Assembly: GCA_049289295.1 (NCBI GenBank)
Contig: JBATLL010000070.1
Location: 1 to 64,000 of the forward strand
Direction: 5' to 3'
Origin: BOKV01 sp049289295
Lineage (GTDB): Bacteria; Pseudomonadota; Alphaproteobacteria; Rhizobiales; Rhizobiaceae
DNA: 64,000 nt
The translations under genes were made by a program, and so were the position numbers. Below are positions 16,549 through 25,862 of this stretch, piece after piece (position 1 is the first letter of the stretch; every line of letters begins with the position of its first letter). The notes under the pieces were generated by a model. The model was not told the DNA's origin, did no database searches, and worked only from the letters and a program-made list of their open reading frames with translations.

Positions 16549-17418
16549 ATGAGCAGTTCGCGCATTGTCCCGATCCTGACAGTCGTGCTGGTAATTCTGC
16601 TCGCCTGGTATGTCGGGACCTATTTCATGAACGCGCCATTCCAGCGTGATCTGAATACAAGGGCAGGTCTGAGTGTGACGCAGGGCGAATTCATCTCCCA
16701 GACCATGAGCCAACCCAAGCCGACAATGCCCGCACCGCATCAGGTTGCCCAGAACCTGTGGAAAGCGACCTTCGGGGTGAAGATCACTTCCAAGCGCAGC
16801 CTCGTCTATCATTCGGGCGTCACGCTGTCGTCCACGCTGTTTGGATTCGTCATGGGTACATTGCTGGGCATCGTCATTGCCATCGGCATTGTCTACGTAC
16901 CGGTTCTGGAAAAGAGTTCCCTGCCCTGGATCATCGCATCGCAGACCATCCCGATTCTCGCCATTGCGCCCATGATCATCGTCGTCCTGGCAGCAGTTGG
17001 CGTGACCGGCCTGCTTCCCAAGGCACTGATCTCCACTTACCTGTCATTCTTTCCGGTGGCAGTTGGCATGGTGAAGGGCTTGCGCTCTCCTGAATCGATG
17101 CATCTTGATCTCCTGCGCACCTACCATGCGAGCCGCGCCCAGACGTTCTGGAAGCTGCGCGTCCCCGCATCCGTTCCCTTCTTCTTCACCTCGACCAAGG
17201 TCGCCATTGCCGCAAGTCTGGTTGGCGCCATCGTGGGCGAACTGCCAACCGGGGCGGTCGCCGGAATCGGGTCGAAGCTGCTGGCGGGTTCCTATTACAG
17301 CCAGACCATCGACATCTGGGCGGCCCTTATCGCAGGTTCGCTCTGTGCAGCGCTTCTTGTTACCGCAGTTGGCGTGGCGGAGCGCATCACTGGCCGTCTG
17401 ATGGGAGGGCATTCATGA
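16549..17418 (+). CDS. ABC transporter permease, BPD family (first subunit)
   Basis: Inner-membrane subunit of 289 residues. One N-terminal helix is followed by a roughly 55-residue loop and then the BPD_transp_1 domain, with the coupling motif around HASRAQTFWKLRVPASVPFFF (an EAA-loop variant). GAGG precedes ATG 16549. Its last four bases overlap the second permease, so the two are made together and probably pair as a heterodimer. Unusual for NitT/TauT systems, which mostly have one permease gene. Confidence 0.88.
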   Translation: MSSSRIVPILTVVLVILLAWYVGTYFMNAPFQRDLNTRAGLSVTQGEFISQTMSQPKPTMPAPHQVAQNLWKATFGVKITSKRSLVYHSGVTLSSTLFGFVMGTLLGIVIAIGIVYVPVLEKSSLPWIIASQTIPILAIAPMIIVVLAAVGVTGLLPKALISTYLSFFPVAVGMVKGLRSPESMHLDLLRTYHASRAQTFWKLRVPASVPFFFTSTKVAIAASLVGAIVGELPTGAVAGIGSKLLAGSYYSQTIDIWAALIAGSLCAALLVTAVGVAERITGRLMGGHS

Positions 17419-18407
17419 GCGCAGGTGCAACCACTCATGACAAAGGCGGGATCGACTGGTTTACCTGGCTCCTTGGTCTGGCAGTCACCATTGGTGCATT
17501 CTGGGTCCTGAGCGCAGTCAGGTCTGAAGCCCTTCTGGCGAATTGGCGTTTCCTGCTACTGGGCGCGGCAATCCTTGTCTGGCTGCTCGGTTGCTGGCTC
17601 AATTTGCGTCTTTCCGCCGTGCCATTCGTCAACAGTCGCGCCGGACGTCTTCGCGACCTGGTGGTAGCCGGGATATTCGGTCTGTTCATCCTCTTCCTGT
17701 GGGAAGTCGCTGTCGCCGTTTTCGGCATTTCCTTCGTCCTGCTGCCGCCGCCATCAGCCATCGGCGCGCGCTTTGCCGGTTCCATTCCAATCCTTGCCGC
17801 CGACTTCAACCAGACGGTGCTCAAGGCTGTCCTGGCTGGATTTATCGGTGGGTCGCTGTCCGGTTTCCTGGTGGCGATCCTGGCTGACCGCTATCGCTTT
17901 CTCGCCAACGCCTTTTTGCCAATCGGCAATCTGGTCTCCGCGCTTCCCATCATCGGTATCGCGCCGATCATGGTCATCTGGTTCGGCTTCGACTGGCAGT
18001 CGAAGGCAGCAGTCGTCATTGTTATGACGTTCTTCCCGATGCTGGTGAATACGCTTGCGGGCCTGGCTGCTGCAGGGCAGTCGGAAATCGAGCTTCTGCG
18101 CACCTATGCATCCAGCCATTGGCAGGCACTGTTCAAGTTGCGGCTGCCTGCAGCAATGCCTTTCATTTTCAATGCGCTTAAAATCAACTCAACACTTGCG
18201 TTGATCGGCGCAATCGTGTCGGAATTCTTCGGCACTCCGGTCGTGGGAATGGGTTTCCGCATCTCGACCGAAGTGGGGAGAATGAACCTGGACATGGTGT
18301 GGGCCGAGATCGCAATGGCCGCACTGGCAGGTTCGTTATTCTACGGTCTGTTGTCGATCGTGGAACGCATGGTGACTTTCTGGCATCCGTCATATCGGGG
18401 GGGATGA
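17415..18407 (+). CDS. ABC transporter permease, BPD family (second subunit)
   Basis: Inner-membrane subunit of 330 residues, with two or three extra N-terminal hydrophobic segments before the BPD_transp_1 domain. The EAA-type loop is visible as YASSHWQALFKLRLPAAMPF and the helix before it as SALPIIGIAPIMVIWFGF. It overlaps the first permease by four bases and is followed after 41 bases by the binding-protein gene. It clearly differs from the first permease in length and sequence, so this is not a recent duplication. Confidence 0.88.
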   Translation: MSAGATTHDKGGIDWFTWLLGLAVTIGAFWVLSAVRSEALLANWRFLLLGAAILVWLLGCWLNLRLSAVPFVNSRAGRLRDLVVAGIFGLFILFLWEVAVAVFGISFVLLPPPSAIGARFAGSIPILAADFNQTVLKAVLAGFIGGSLSGFLVAILADRYRFLANAFLPIGNLVSALPIIGIAPIMVIWFGFDWQSKAAVVIVMTFFPMLVNTLAGLAAAGQSEIELLRTYASSHWQALFKLRLPAAMPFIFNALKINSTLALIGAIVSEFFGTPVVGMGFRISTEVGRMNLDMVWAEIAMAALAGSLFYGLLSIVERMVTFWHPSYRGG

Positions 18408-18448
18408 TCCCCGCCGGATGGAATGCCGCAACCGCAGGAGAAGGGAAC

Positions 18449-19417
18449 ATGAAAAGAACAATGGGAATTTGCCTGGCGATGGCCATGGCTTTGATGGCAG
18501 GCACTGCATCTGCAGCCGACAAGATCACGTTGCAGCTCAAGTGGGTGGCCCAGGCGCAGTTCGCCGGCTATTTCGTCGCCAAGGAAAAGGGCTTTTATGA
18601 AGAAGCCGGCCTTGATGTCGATATCAAGCCAGGCGGACCAGACATCGCACCCGAGCAGGTCATCGCAGGTGGCGGCGCTGACGTGATCGTCGACTGGATG
18701 GGCGGAGCGCTTGCCGCGCGCGAAAAGGGCGTCGGCCTCGTCAATATTGCACAGCCGTTCGAAAAGGCCGGCATGCAGATGGTCTGCCCGAAGGATGGAC
18801 CGGTTCAGAGCGAAGCGGACTTCAAGGGCCACACGCTCGGCGTATGGTTCTTCGGTAACGAATATCCGTTCTATGCCTGGATGAACAAGCTTGGCCTTTC
18901 CACTGACGGCGGCGCCGATGGCGTTACCGTTCTCAAGCAGTCCTTCGACGTGCAGCCGCTGATCCAGAAGCAGGCCGACTGCATTTCCGTCATGACCTAC
19001 AATGAGTACTGGCAGCTGATCGATGCCGGCTTCAAGGCTGAAGACCTGATCGTCTTCAACTATTCGGCCATGGGCAATGACCTTCTGGAAGATGGTCTCT
19101 ACGCAATGGAAGACAAACTGGCGGATCCTGCATTCAAGGATGCGATGGTTCGTTTCGTGACCGCTTCCATGAAGGGCTGGAAATACGCGCTTGAGAACGT
19201 CGATGAAGCCGCCGGCATTGTCATGGACAATGGCGGGCAGGACGAAAACCACCAGAAGCGCATGATGGGCGAAGTTGCAAAGCTCATCGGTTCAGGCTCC
19301 GGCAAACTCATTCCGGCCGCCTACGAGCGTACCGCCAAGGCGCTGCTCGACCAGAAGATCATTGCGACCGAGCCTTCAGGCGCATGGACTTCAGAAATCA
19401 CCGACGCCATGAAATAG
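18449..19417 (+). CDS. ABC transporter substrate-binding protein (NMT1/THI5-like)
   Basis: Periplasmic binding protein of 322 residues with a Sec signal peptide (cleavage after GTASA) and an NMT1/THI5-like fold beginning ITLQLKWVAQAQFAGYFVAK. The THI5-like family binds pyrimidine or thiamine-precursor-like ligands, which suits this operon. Later segments such as KADCISVMTYNEYW-type (here QADCISVMTYNEYWQL) are typical. AGGAG lies about 11 bases before ATG 18449. It is the last gene of the operon, followed 25 bases later by a strong terminator. Uracil or thymine as ligand is inferred. Confidence 0.92.
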   Translation: MKRTMGICLAMAMALMAGTASAADKITLQLKWVAQAQFAGYFVAKEKGFYEEAGLDVDIKPGGPDIAPEQVIAGGGADVIVDWMGGALAAREKGVGLVNIAQPFEKAGMQMVCPKDGPVQSEADFKGHTLGVWFFGNEYPFYAWMNKLGLSTDGGADGVTVLKQSFDVQPLIQKQADCISVMTYNEYWQLIDAGFKAEDLIVFNYSAMGNDLLEDGLYAMEDKLADPAFKDAMVRFVTASMKGWKYALENVDEAAGIVMDNGGQDENHQKRMMGEVAKLIGSGSGKLIPAAYERTAKALLDQKIIATEPSGAWTSEITDAMK

Positions 19418-19441
19418 GCTGTTGGCAGCAACGCAAAAGGA

Positions 19442-19467
19442 AAGGGGCGGGAAACCGCCCCTTTTTC
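19442..19467 (+). terminator. rho-independent terminator of the pyrimidine operon
   Basis: The stem AAGGGGCGG / CCGCCCCTT with a GAAA tetraloop is followed by a T-run. It lies between the convergent binding-protein gene and the ATP-grasp gene; the T-run reaches the first base of that gene's stop codon. Read on the minus strand the stem is followed by CCTTTT, so it may work in both directions. Confidence 0.9.
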
Positions 19468-21472
19468 ATTTGTCCTGCAGAACATTTCCTTGCTTGCCGG
19501 GAGCCAGCAGGCCCTTGGAGGCAAGGATGCGGTTTCTGAAGACGGTGATGACGGTATTGTAGAGCGCATCACCAAGGACCCCGTCTTCCACGCCATTGTC
19601 GAGATTGGGGTTGTCGTTCACTTCGATTACATAAGGCGTGCCGTTCACGTCCTTCATGTCGACGCCGTAAAGGCTGCGACCCATCTGCAGCGATGCCCGG
19701 ACGGCAGCCTTGACCACATGTTGCGGCGCTTCGGCGATATCGACAGTTTCCGCCGGACCCCAGTTCACCTTCTTCTTGCTCGCATGGTCGTAAACCTGCC
19801 AGTGGCCCCGCGCCATGTGATACTTGCAGGCAAAAAGCGCCTTCCCGTCGAGAATGCCAATACGCCAGTCAAACTCGGTTGGAAGGAATTCCTGCGCCAG
19901 AATGAAATAGGAATCCTCCAGCATCTCCCCGGCCTTGGTCTGGAATTCTTCCGGATCCTTCACTTTCACCACGCCGCGTGAAAACGAGCCGTCCGGTATC
20001 TTGAGAACCGTGGGATAGGTCAGCTGTCCCTGCATTTCCTTCAGGTTGGCCCGCGTGATGAGTACCGTCTTTGGCGTCGCAATCTTTGCCCGTGTCATCG
20101 CCTCGTGCAGATAGACCTTGTTCGAGCAGCGCAGGATGGAAACAGGATCGTCGATCACGGGAATGCCGGCTGCCTCTGCTGCCCGCGAGAACGTGAAAGT
20201 GTGATTGTCGATATTGGTCGTCTCGCGAATGAACAGCGCGTCGAAACTGGACACACGATCAAGATCCTTGCGACCGATGATTTCAGCCTGGATGTTCTGG
20301 CTGTCGGCTGCGCGAATGAAAAGCTTGATTGCCTGTTCAGTTGACGGCGGAAACTTTTCCTTGGGATCGAACAGGATTGCCAGATCAAAGCTTGTCCTCT
20401 TGCGCCGCAACACCGGGTTGCGCCGGTTCTGGCAATATTCCGCGAGAGCTTCGTGGAAACGTGGCATGTCTTCCGGCTGCACCGAGGCAATCGAAAGCGG
20501 CCATATATAATCCACGCGCCATCCATCCTTGTGGCGCACCAGAAGGATTTCCAGAATGGGAGCGGGAAACAGACGCCAGGCGCGCGCTGCCATGCGTCTC
20601 GCCCATTCATGCTGGGCGTGCCCGAAATAGGTTTCGACCGCGATCTTGTCCTGAGACCCATCCTTTATGCTTGCCGGCAATCTCTCGATGACAAGGGCGG
20701 TCAGCTCCGACAGATAGTCCTTGTAGAGCTTCTTCCAGATCAGTCCGGTGACTGTGTCGATATTGGGGGTTGCGCGATGCGCGCGCGCCTTCGCCAGCAG
20801 CGAAACGTAATAGCCCTGGCTGAGATAGTCTTCGACCGGGCACAGATTGATGATCTGCCGCGCTCCGATAGACGCATCAGGCTTTGACAGATATTCGGAG
20901 GCAGTAGCCAGGCGGAAGTTCAAAGTGCGCGCCAGTTCTTCCAGCGGCTTTCGATCCTGCTGGCGTCCCACCACGACAACAATCGAGGGGAGCCGTCTGG
21001 ATGGTACGTCCTGCTGGCCGGTTGGCGAAAACAGCCTTTCCATCTGCACGGCGTCGGCACCGTCGGGGAAATGGCTGCGTACGATCTTGCGGCTGGAATA
21101 ACCATGGCGCCGGTGAAATTCCTGCGCGTCGCTGTCGGAAGCCGCCACGAAAAGGCGAACTGCGGGCGCCCCGCGGCTGGCAGCTTCCGCTTCTGCGGCA
21201 GCCAGCAAATCCCGCCCGACACCGTGGCCGCGATGGCCCGGCGCCACGGCAATCGAATGAAGAACTGCGTGCCGCACTGCCTTGCGGAAATGCAGCATGG
21301 CATAACCGATCGGCTGGTCGTTATCGTCGACCGCGACAAGGATAACCTGGCGCTCGAGCTGAATGGCGTTGCGGAAAGCCTTTCGGCTCAGGCGGTCTGC
21401 GGAGAAGCTCTGGTTTTCAAGAACAATCAGGGCTTGGACATCTGCCATTGAGGCAGGTCGGATATGGCTCAT
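19466..21472 (-). CDS. GNAT acetyltransferase - RLAN - RimK-like ATP-grasp fusion protein
   Basis: A 668-residue multidomain protein. Residues about 1-145 are a GNAT domain with the acetyl-CoA loop in HRGHGVGRDLL. About 160-370 is the N-terminal domain seen on some RimK-like ligases (RLAN), with INLCPVEDYLSQGYYVSLL. About 400-640 is an ATP-grasp domain (YPTVLKIPDGSFSRGVVKV, then the metal-binding VIEVNDNPNLDNGVED). Such fusions are predicted amidoligases that could add amino acids to a small molecule or protein and acetylate a product; no product is known to me. ATG 21472 gives a normal GNAT start, though without a good ribosome site; an upstream TTG at 21520 is possible. It is divergent from cysQ. 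Confidence 0.85.
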   Translation of the reverse strand: MSHIRPASMADVQALIVLENQSFSADRLSRKAFRNAIQLERQVILVAVDDNDQPIGYAMLHFRKAVRHAVLHSIAVAPGHRGHGVGRDLLAAAEAEAASRGAPAVRLFVAASDSDAQEFHRRHGYSSRKIVRSHFPDGADAVQMERLFSPTGQQDVPSRRLPSIVVVVGRQQDRKPLEELARTLNFRLATASEYLSKPDASIGARQIINLCPVEDYLSQGYYVSLLAKARAHRATPNIDTVTGLIWKKLYKDYLSELTALVIERLPASIKDGSQDKIAVETYFGHAQHEWARRMAARAWRLFPAPILEILLVRHKDGWRVDYIWPLSIASVQPEDMPRFHEALAEYCQNRRNPVLRRKRTSFDLAILFDPKEKFPPSTEQAIKLFIRAADSQNIQAEIIGRKDLDRVSSFDALFIRETTNIDNHTFTFSRAAEAAGIPVIDDPVSILRCSNKVYLHEAMTRAKIATPKTVLITRANLKEMQGQLTYPTVLKIPDGSFSRGVVKVKDPEEFQTKAGEMLEDSYFILAQEFLPTEFDWRIGILDGKALFACKYHMARGHWQVYDHASKKKVNWGPAETVDIAEAPQHVVKAAVRASLQMGRSLYGVDMKDVNGTPYVIEVNDNPNLDNGVEDGVLGDALYNTVITVFRNRILASKGLLAPGKQGNVLQDK

Positions 21473-21612
21473 CAGGGTCAACCGGGTGCGGGTCTGCACC
21501 CTTTTCGCTAAGCGCCGCAATTGTGGCGAAATTGCGCGGACAAGCGCCCAGATTGAGTTTCTTCAGAATTGTGTTTATCGACAGCCTGCGACAAGGCGAA
21601 CCGGAGCAGAAA

Positions 21613-22404
21613 ATGCCCGCAATAAATTCCGATACGCTCGACATCCTCCACCAGATGGCGATCGAGGGTGGCCGCATTGCAATGCGCTACCATGGTCGGC
21701 TGGATGGCATCACCCTGAAGGAAGATGATTCACCGCTGACGGCAGCAGACATCGCGGTTGATGAATTCCTTCATGACGAGCTGTCCCGAACCTTTCCTGA
21801 CACTCCCATCGTCACGGAAGAGCGATCGGCAAGCCAGGCGGTCCAGGCGTCCGGACGCTTTTTTCTGGTTGATCCGATTGATGGCACGAAGGAATTCGTC
21901 GCAAGCCGTGGCGAATTCACCGTCAATATTGGCCTGATCGAGAACGGCGTTCCTGTCGCTGGTGCAGTGTGCGCGCCAGCCGTTGGCAGGGCCTTTTCCG
22001 GAGCAGCCGGTATTGGCGCATTCGAAAGCGCAATGGATGGAACGAAGCGCCGCGCACTCGTGCTGGCCAAGCCCGACAATGCGGCTCTGGTTGCCGTTGC
22101 CAGCCGCTCGCACCTCACGCCTGAGACAGATGAATTCATTCGTGCCAACCATATCGGTCGACTGACGAACGCTGGTTCATCCCTGAAGTTCTGCCTTCTG
22201 GCTGGCGGTGAGGCTGACATTTATCCCCGCTTTGGACCCACCATGGAATGGGACACGGCGGCAGGGGATGCGGTTCTTCGCGCCGCGGGAGGAAAGGTGG
22301 AAAAGATGTCGGGCGATTCACTCGACTATGGCAAACCGGGCTATCGCAATCCCTTCTTTGTGGCTTATACACCGGGCACACTGTTCAACCGGCAGACCAG
22401 TTGA
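21613..22404 (+). CDS. cysQ: 3'(2'),5'-bisphosphate nucleotidase CysQ
   Basis: Cytosolic phosphatase of 263 residues that removes the 3'-phosphate of PAP, the by-product of PAPS use, and so keeps sulfate assimilation running. Inositol-monophosphatase-fold motifs are SPLTAADIAVDEFL, VDPIDGTKEFV and EWDTAAGDAVL. GGAG lies 7-10 bases before ATG 21613, where the protein aligns with the usual CysQ start. It heads the cysQ-cysD-cysNC cluster and is followed 23 bases later by cysD. Confidence 0.94.
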   Translation: MPAINSDTLDILHQMAIEGGRIAMRYHGRLDGITLKEDDSPLTAADIAVDEFLHDELSRTFPDTPIVTEERSASQAVQASGRFFLVDPIDGTKEFVASRGEFTVNIGLIENGVPVAGAVCAPAVGRAFSGAAGIGAFESAMDGTKRRALVLAKPDNAALVAVASRSHLTPETDEFIRANHIGRLTNAGSSLKFCLLAGGEADIYPRFGPTMEWDTAAGDAVLRAAGGKVEKMSGDSLDYGKPGYRNPFFVAYTPGTLFNRQTS

Positions 22405-22427
22405 TGTTTTCATAGGCACAAGTTCCC

Positions 22428-23324
22428 ATGCTCACCCATCTCAAACGGCTTGAAGCCGAAAGCATCCATATCATGCGCGAGGTCGTTGCCGAGACGGAGC
22501 GCCCGGTGATGCTCTATTCGATCGGCAAGGACAGCGCGGTAATGCTGCATGTTGCCATGAAGGCTTTCTTCCCGGCCTTGCCGCCTTTCCCGCTGCTGCA
22601 TGTCGACACGGGGTGGAAGTTCGGCGAGATGATCCGGTTTCGCGACGAGACCGTCTCCAGACTGGGCCTGGACCTGCTTGTGCACACCAACCAGGAGGGT
22701 GTGGAGAAAGGCATCGGGCCTTTCACGCACGGTTCCGCTGTTCATACCGATGTAATGAAAACCCAGGCATTGAAGCAGGCACTGGACAAATGGGGCTTTG
22801 ACGCAGCCTTTGGCGGGGCAAGACGCGACGAGGAAAAATCGAGAGCCAAGGAGCGGATTTTCTCCTTCCGCAGCAAGGACCATCGCTGGGATCCGAAAAA
22901 CCAGCGGCCCGAGCTCTGGAAGACCTACAATGCGCGCAAGGCACACGGTGAATCCATTCGCGTCTTCCCGCTGTCCAACTGGACCGAGCTCGATATCTGG
23001 CAGTACATCTACCTCGAGAACATCCCGATTGTTCCACTCTATTTCTCGGCGCTGCGCCCGGTCGTCGAGCGTGATGGCACGCTGATCATGGTCGATGATG
23101 ACCGAATGCCGCTCGCTCCCGGTGAAAAGCCAGCCCTGAAGAATGTGCGGTTCAGAACGCTCGGCTGCTATCCCCTGACCGGTGCCATCGAGAGCCAGGC
23201 GAATTCACTCACGGCAATCATCCAGGAAATGCTTCTCACCACCACATCGGAGCGCCAGGGTCGCGTCATCGATCATGACCAGTCCGCGTCGATGGAGAAG
23301 AAGAAGCAGGAGGGCTATTTCTGA
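22428..23324 (+). CDS. cysD: sulfate adenylyltransferase small subunit CysD
   Basis: ATP-sulfurylase subunit of 298 residues that forms APS from sulfate and ATP with CysN. The PP-loop motif YSIGKDSAVMLH is visible near residue 25, and FGGARRDEEKSRAKER and HRWDPKNQRPELW are hallmark CysD segments. The C-terminal RVIDHDQSASMEKKKQEGYF is also standard. The stop overlaps the cysNC start by one base. Confidence 0.97.
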   Translation: MLTHLKRLEAESIHIMREVVAETERPVMLYSIGKDSAVMLHVAMKAFFPALPPFPLLHVDTGWKFGEMIRFRDETVSRLGLDLLVHTNQEGVEKGIGPFTHGSAVHTDVMKTQALKQALDKWGFDAAFGGARRDEEKSRAKERIFSFRSKDHRWDPKNQRPELWKTYNARKAHGESIRVFPLSNWTELDIWQYIYLENIPIVPLYFSALRPVVERDGTLIMVDDDRMPLAPGEKPALKNVRFRTLGCYPLTGAIESQANSLTAIIQEMLLTTTSERQGRVIDHDQSASMEKKKQEGYF

Positions 23325-25243
23325 TGGCACACCAGTCCTCGCTGATCGCCGACGACATTCTTGCCTATCTCAAGAGCCACGAAGAGAAGTCGCTGCTGCG
23401 CTTCATCACCTGTGGCAGCGTCGATGACGGCAAGTCCACACTCATAGGGCGCATGCTGTATGAATCGAAGATGATCTTCGAGGATCAGCTCAGTGCGCTG
23501 GAAACGGATTCGCGAAAATTCGGCACCCAGGGCGAGGGCATCGATTTCGCCCTGCTGGTGGACGGACTTGCTTCCGAGCGCGAACAGGGCATCACGATTG
23601 ATGTCGCCTACCGTTTCTTTTCGACAGACAAGCGCAAGTTCATCGTCGCTGACACGCCGGGGCATGAACAATATACCCGCAACATGGCAACCGGGGCCTC
23701 GACCGCCGACCTCGCGATCATTCTCATTGATGCACGCAAGGGGGTGCTGCCGCAGACCCGGCGTCACTCCTACATCGTCTCATTGCTGGGCATTCGCAAC
23801 GTCGTGCTGGCAATCAACAAGATGGATGCCGTCGACTATTCGCAAGAGGTCTATGAGCGCATATCGGCGGATTACACGCGCTTTGCGATCGGTCTTTCCA
23901 GCGATGGGTCGCCGCCTTTCTCCATCGTGCCGATTCCGGTTTCAGCCCTGAAGGGTGACAATATCGTCGAGCGAAGCCAGGCCATGGACTGGTATGACGG
24001 TCCGGTCCTCCTTTCCCATCTCGAAGCGGTCGAGGTTGCCGCAGACAACAAGTCAGATGACTTCCGGCTTCCCGTCCAGTGGGTCAACCGGCCAGATTCA
24101 ACGTTTCGCGGATTTGCCGGCCAGATTGCCGGAGGCCGGATTTCGACCGGTGACCGGATCAGGGTTCAGCCATCTGGGCGGGAAAGCGCGATCAGGCGGA
24201 TCGTCACCTATGACGGCGATCTCGATTCGGCCGTGTCGGGCCAGTCCGTGACGCTAACGCTTGAAGACGAGATTGACATTTCGCGTGGCGACATCATTTC
24301 GTCTGCTTCAGCCCCGGCGGAAGTTGCAGACCAGTTCGAAACGACCATTCTTTGGATGGCCGAGGAACCGATGCTGCCAGGGCGTCCCTATCTGCTGAAG
24401 ATCGGGCCCCAGACGGTCGTCGCCACCGTGACAGCGCCCAAATACCAGGTGAACGTCAACAGTTTCGAACATGTCGCGGCCACCAAGCTCGAGCTGAATG
24501 AAATAGGTGTTTGCAATATCGCGCTCGACAGGCGAATTGCATTTGATCCCTATGTTGCCAACCGTGACACAGGCGGTTTCATCGTGATCGACCGCCTGAC
24601 AAACGCCACCGTCGGCATGGGCCTGATCCATTTTGCCCTGCGCCGTTCGGCCAACATACACTGGCAGGCACTGGAAGTTGATCGTGAAACACGCGCTCGC
24701 CTGAAGAACCAGAAACCCGCCGTCCTGTGGTTTACTGGCCTGTCCGGATCGGGCAAGTCAACCATTGCCAACCTGCTGGAAAAGCGGTTGGCAGCTCTTG
24801 GTCATCACACCTATCTGCTCGACGGCGACAATGTCCGCCACGGCCTCAACAAGGACCTCGGATTCTCCGACGCAGACCGTGTCGAAAACATCCGCCGTGT
24901 GGCCGAGGTCGCAAAGCTGATGTCCGATGCGGGCCTCCTGACAATCGTATCCTTCATTTCCCCCTTCCGCTCGGAACGGCGCATGGCGCGCGAACTGATG
25001 GCGGAAGGCGAGTTCATCGAGGTGTTTGTCGACACCCCCCTTGAACTGGCGGAAAAACGGGACGTGAAAGGCCTCTACAAGAAGGCACGCGCTGGTCTGA
25101 TCAAGAATTTCACCGGCATCGATTCGCCCTACGAGAGGCCAGAAAATCCGGAAATCACGATAGACACGCGCTCCATCAGCGCAGAAGATGCTGCGGGAAT
25201 GATATTCGAGATGCTGCGCGCCCAGGGCATGATTGGCGCGTGA
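23324..25243 (+). CDS. cysNC: bifunctional sulfate adenylyltransferase subunit 1 / adenylylsulfate kinase CysNC
   Basis: A 639-residue fusion. The N-terminal 430 residues are the CysN GTPase (CGSVDDGKSTLIGRML, DTPGHEQYTRNM, NKMDAVDY) that drives APS synthesis with CysD. The C-terminal 190 residues are APS kinase CysC (WFTGLSGSGKSTIANLL, DGDNVRHGLNKDLGFS), which makes PAPS. The fusion is the NodQ-like arrangement of rhizobia and relatives. No cysH/cysI reductase is in the window, so PAPS here could feed either assimilation or sulfotransferases such as the one at 1783-2517. Confidence 0.97.
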   Translation: MAHQSSLIADDILAYLKSHEEKSLLRFITCGSVDDGKSTLIGRMLYESKMIFEDQLSALETDSRKFGTQGEGIDFALLVDGLASEREQGITIDVAYRFFSTDKRKFIVADTPGHEQYTRNMATGASTADLAIILIDARKGVLPQTRRHSYIVSLLGIRNVVLAINKMDAVDYSQEVYERISADYTRFAIGLSSDGSPPFSIVPIPVSALKGDNIVERSQAMDWYDGPVLLSHLEAVEVAADNKSDDFRLPVQWVNRPDSTFRGFAGQIAGGRISTGDRIRVQPSGRESAIRRIVTYDGDLDSAVSGQSVTLTLEDEIDISRGDIISSASAPAEVADQFETTILWMAEEPMLPGRPYLLKIGPQTVVATVTAPKYQVNVNSFEHVAATKLELNEIGVCNIALDRRIAFDPYVANRDTGGFIVIDRLTNATVGMGLIHFALRRSANIHWQALEVDRETRARLKNQKPAVLWFTGLSGSGKSTIANLLEKRLAALGHHTYLLDGDNVRHGLNKDLGFSDADRVENIRRVAEVAKLMSDAGLLTIVSFISPFRSERRMARELMAEGEFIEVFVDTPLELAEKRDVKGLYKKARAGLIKNFTGIDSPYERPENPEITIDTRSISAEDAAGMIFEMLRAQGMIGA

Positions 25244-25262
25244 TTTTCAGGGGGAGAAAACA

Positions 25263-25862
25263 ATGTATACGCTGGTAGGATCACCGAAGACACGGGCCTT
25301 TCGCGTGTTGTGGATGCTGGAGGAACTTGGTGTCCCCTACAAGATGGACCCGGCCGGTCCGCGCAGTGAAACCATTGCCCGCCTCAATCCTTCAGGCAAG
25401 GTGCCGGCGCTGCTGGTGGGCGATGACGTTATCATCGACAGCGTGGCCATCATTCAGTTCCTTGCTGACCGACACGCCAAGCTGACATTCCCCGCAGGAA
25501 CCATCGAGCGGGCCAAACAGGACAGCTTCACCCAGTTCGCCTGTGATGATCTTGATGGAGCATGCTGGAATCACGCCAAGCACAGTTTCATCCTGCCTGA
25601 AAATTTGCGGGTGGCGGAGGCCAAGCCTGCCTTCGCCCACGATTTCGCGCGCGCCATGACGGCTTTCGAACAGCGCCTTGGCGACAGGACGTGGGTGATG
25701 GGAGAAGAATTCACGGTACCCGACCTTCTGATCGGTCACATCGCGGGATGGGCGAAGGCGTGCAGTTTCGAATGGCCGGCCGGTCGCGTGAGCGCCTATT
25801 TCGAACGGGCACGCTCGCGCGATGCGTTCAAACGGGCCATGGCGATCAGGGAATCAAGTTGA
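25263..25862 (+). CDS. glutathione S-transferase family protein
   Basis: A 199-residue GST. The N-terminal thioredoxin-like domain has SPKTRAFRVLWMLEELGVPY and the cis-proline element GKVPALLV followed by DSVAIIQFL; the C-terminal part is the helical domain with TVPDLLIGHI. GGGGGAG precedes ATG 25263. It follows cysNC by 19 bases and may be co-transcribed. It is not a clear maleylacetoacetate isomerase, lacking that family's SSxSxRV N-terminal motif, although the homogentisate operon nearby lacks an obvious isomerase. Confidence 0.88.
   Translation: MYTLVGSPKTRAFRVLWMLEELGVPYKMDPAGPRSETIARLNPSGKVPALLVGDDVIIDSVAIIQFLADRHAKLTFPAGTIERAKQDSFTQFACDDLDGACWNHAKHSFILPENLRVAEAKPAFAHDFARAMTAFEQRLGDRTWVMGEEFTVPDLLIGHIAGWAKACSFEWPAGRVSAYFERARSRDAFKRAMAIRESS

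Noticed and set aside
19466..21472. Identification as N-acetylglutaminylglutamine synthetase
   Set aside because: The RLAN region between the GNAT and ATP-grasp domains and the absence of an asnO-type partner do not fit that system.
25263..25862. GST gene as the missing maleylacetoacetate isomerase
   Set aside because: It lacks the SSxSxRV-type N-terminal motif of that family and is spaced as part of the cysteine cluster, not the homogentisate operon.
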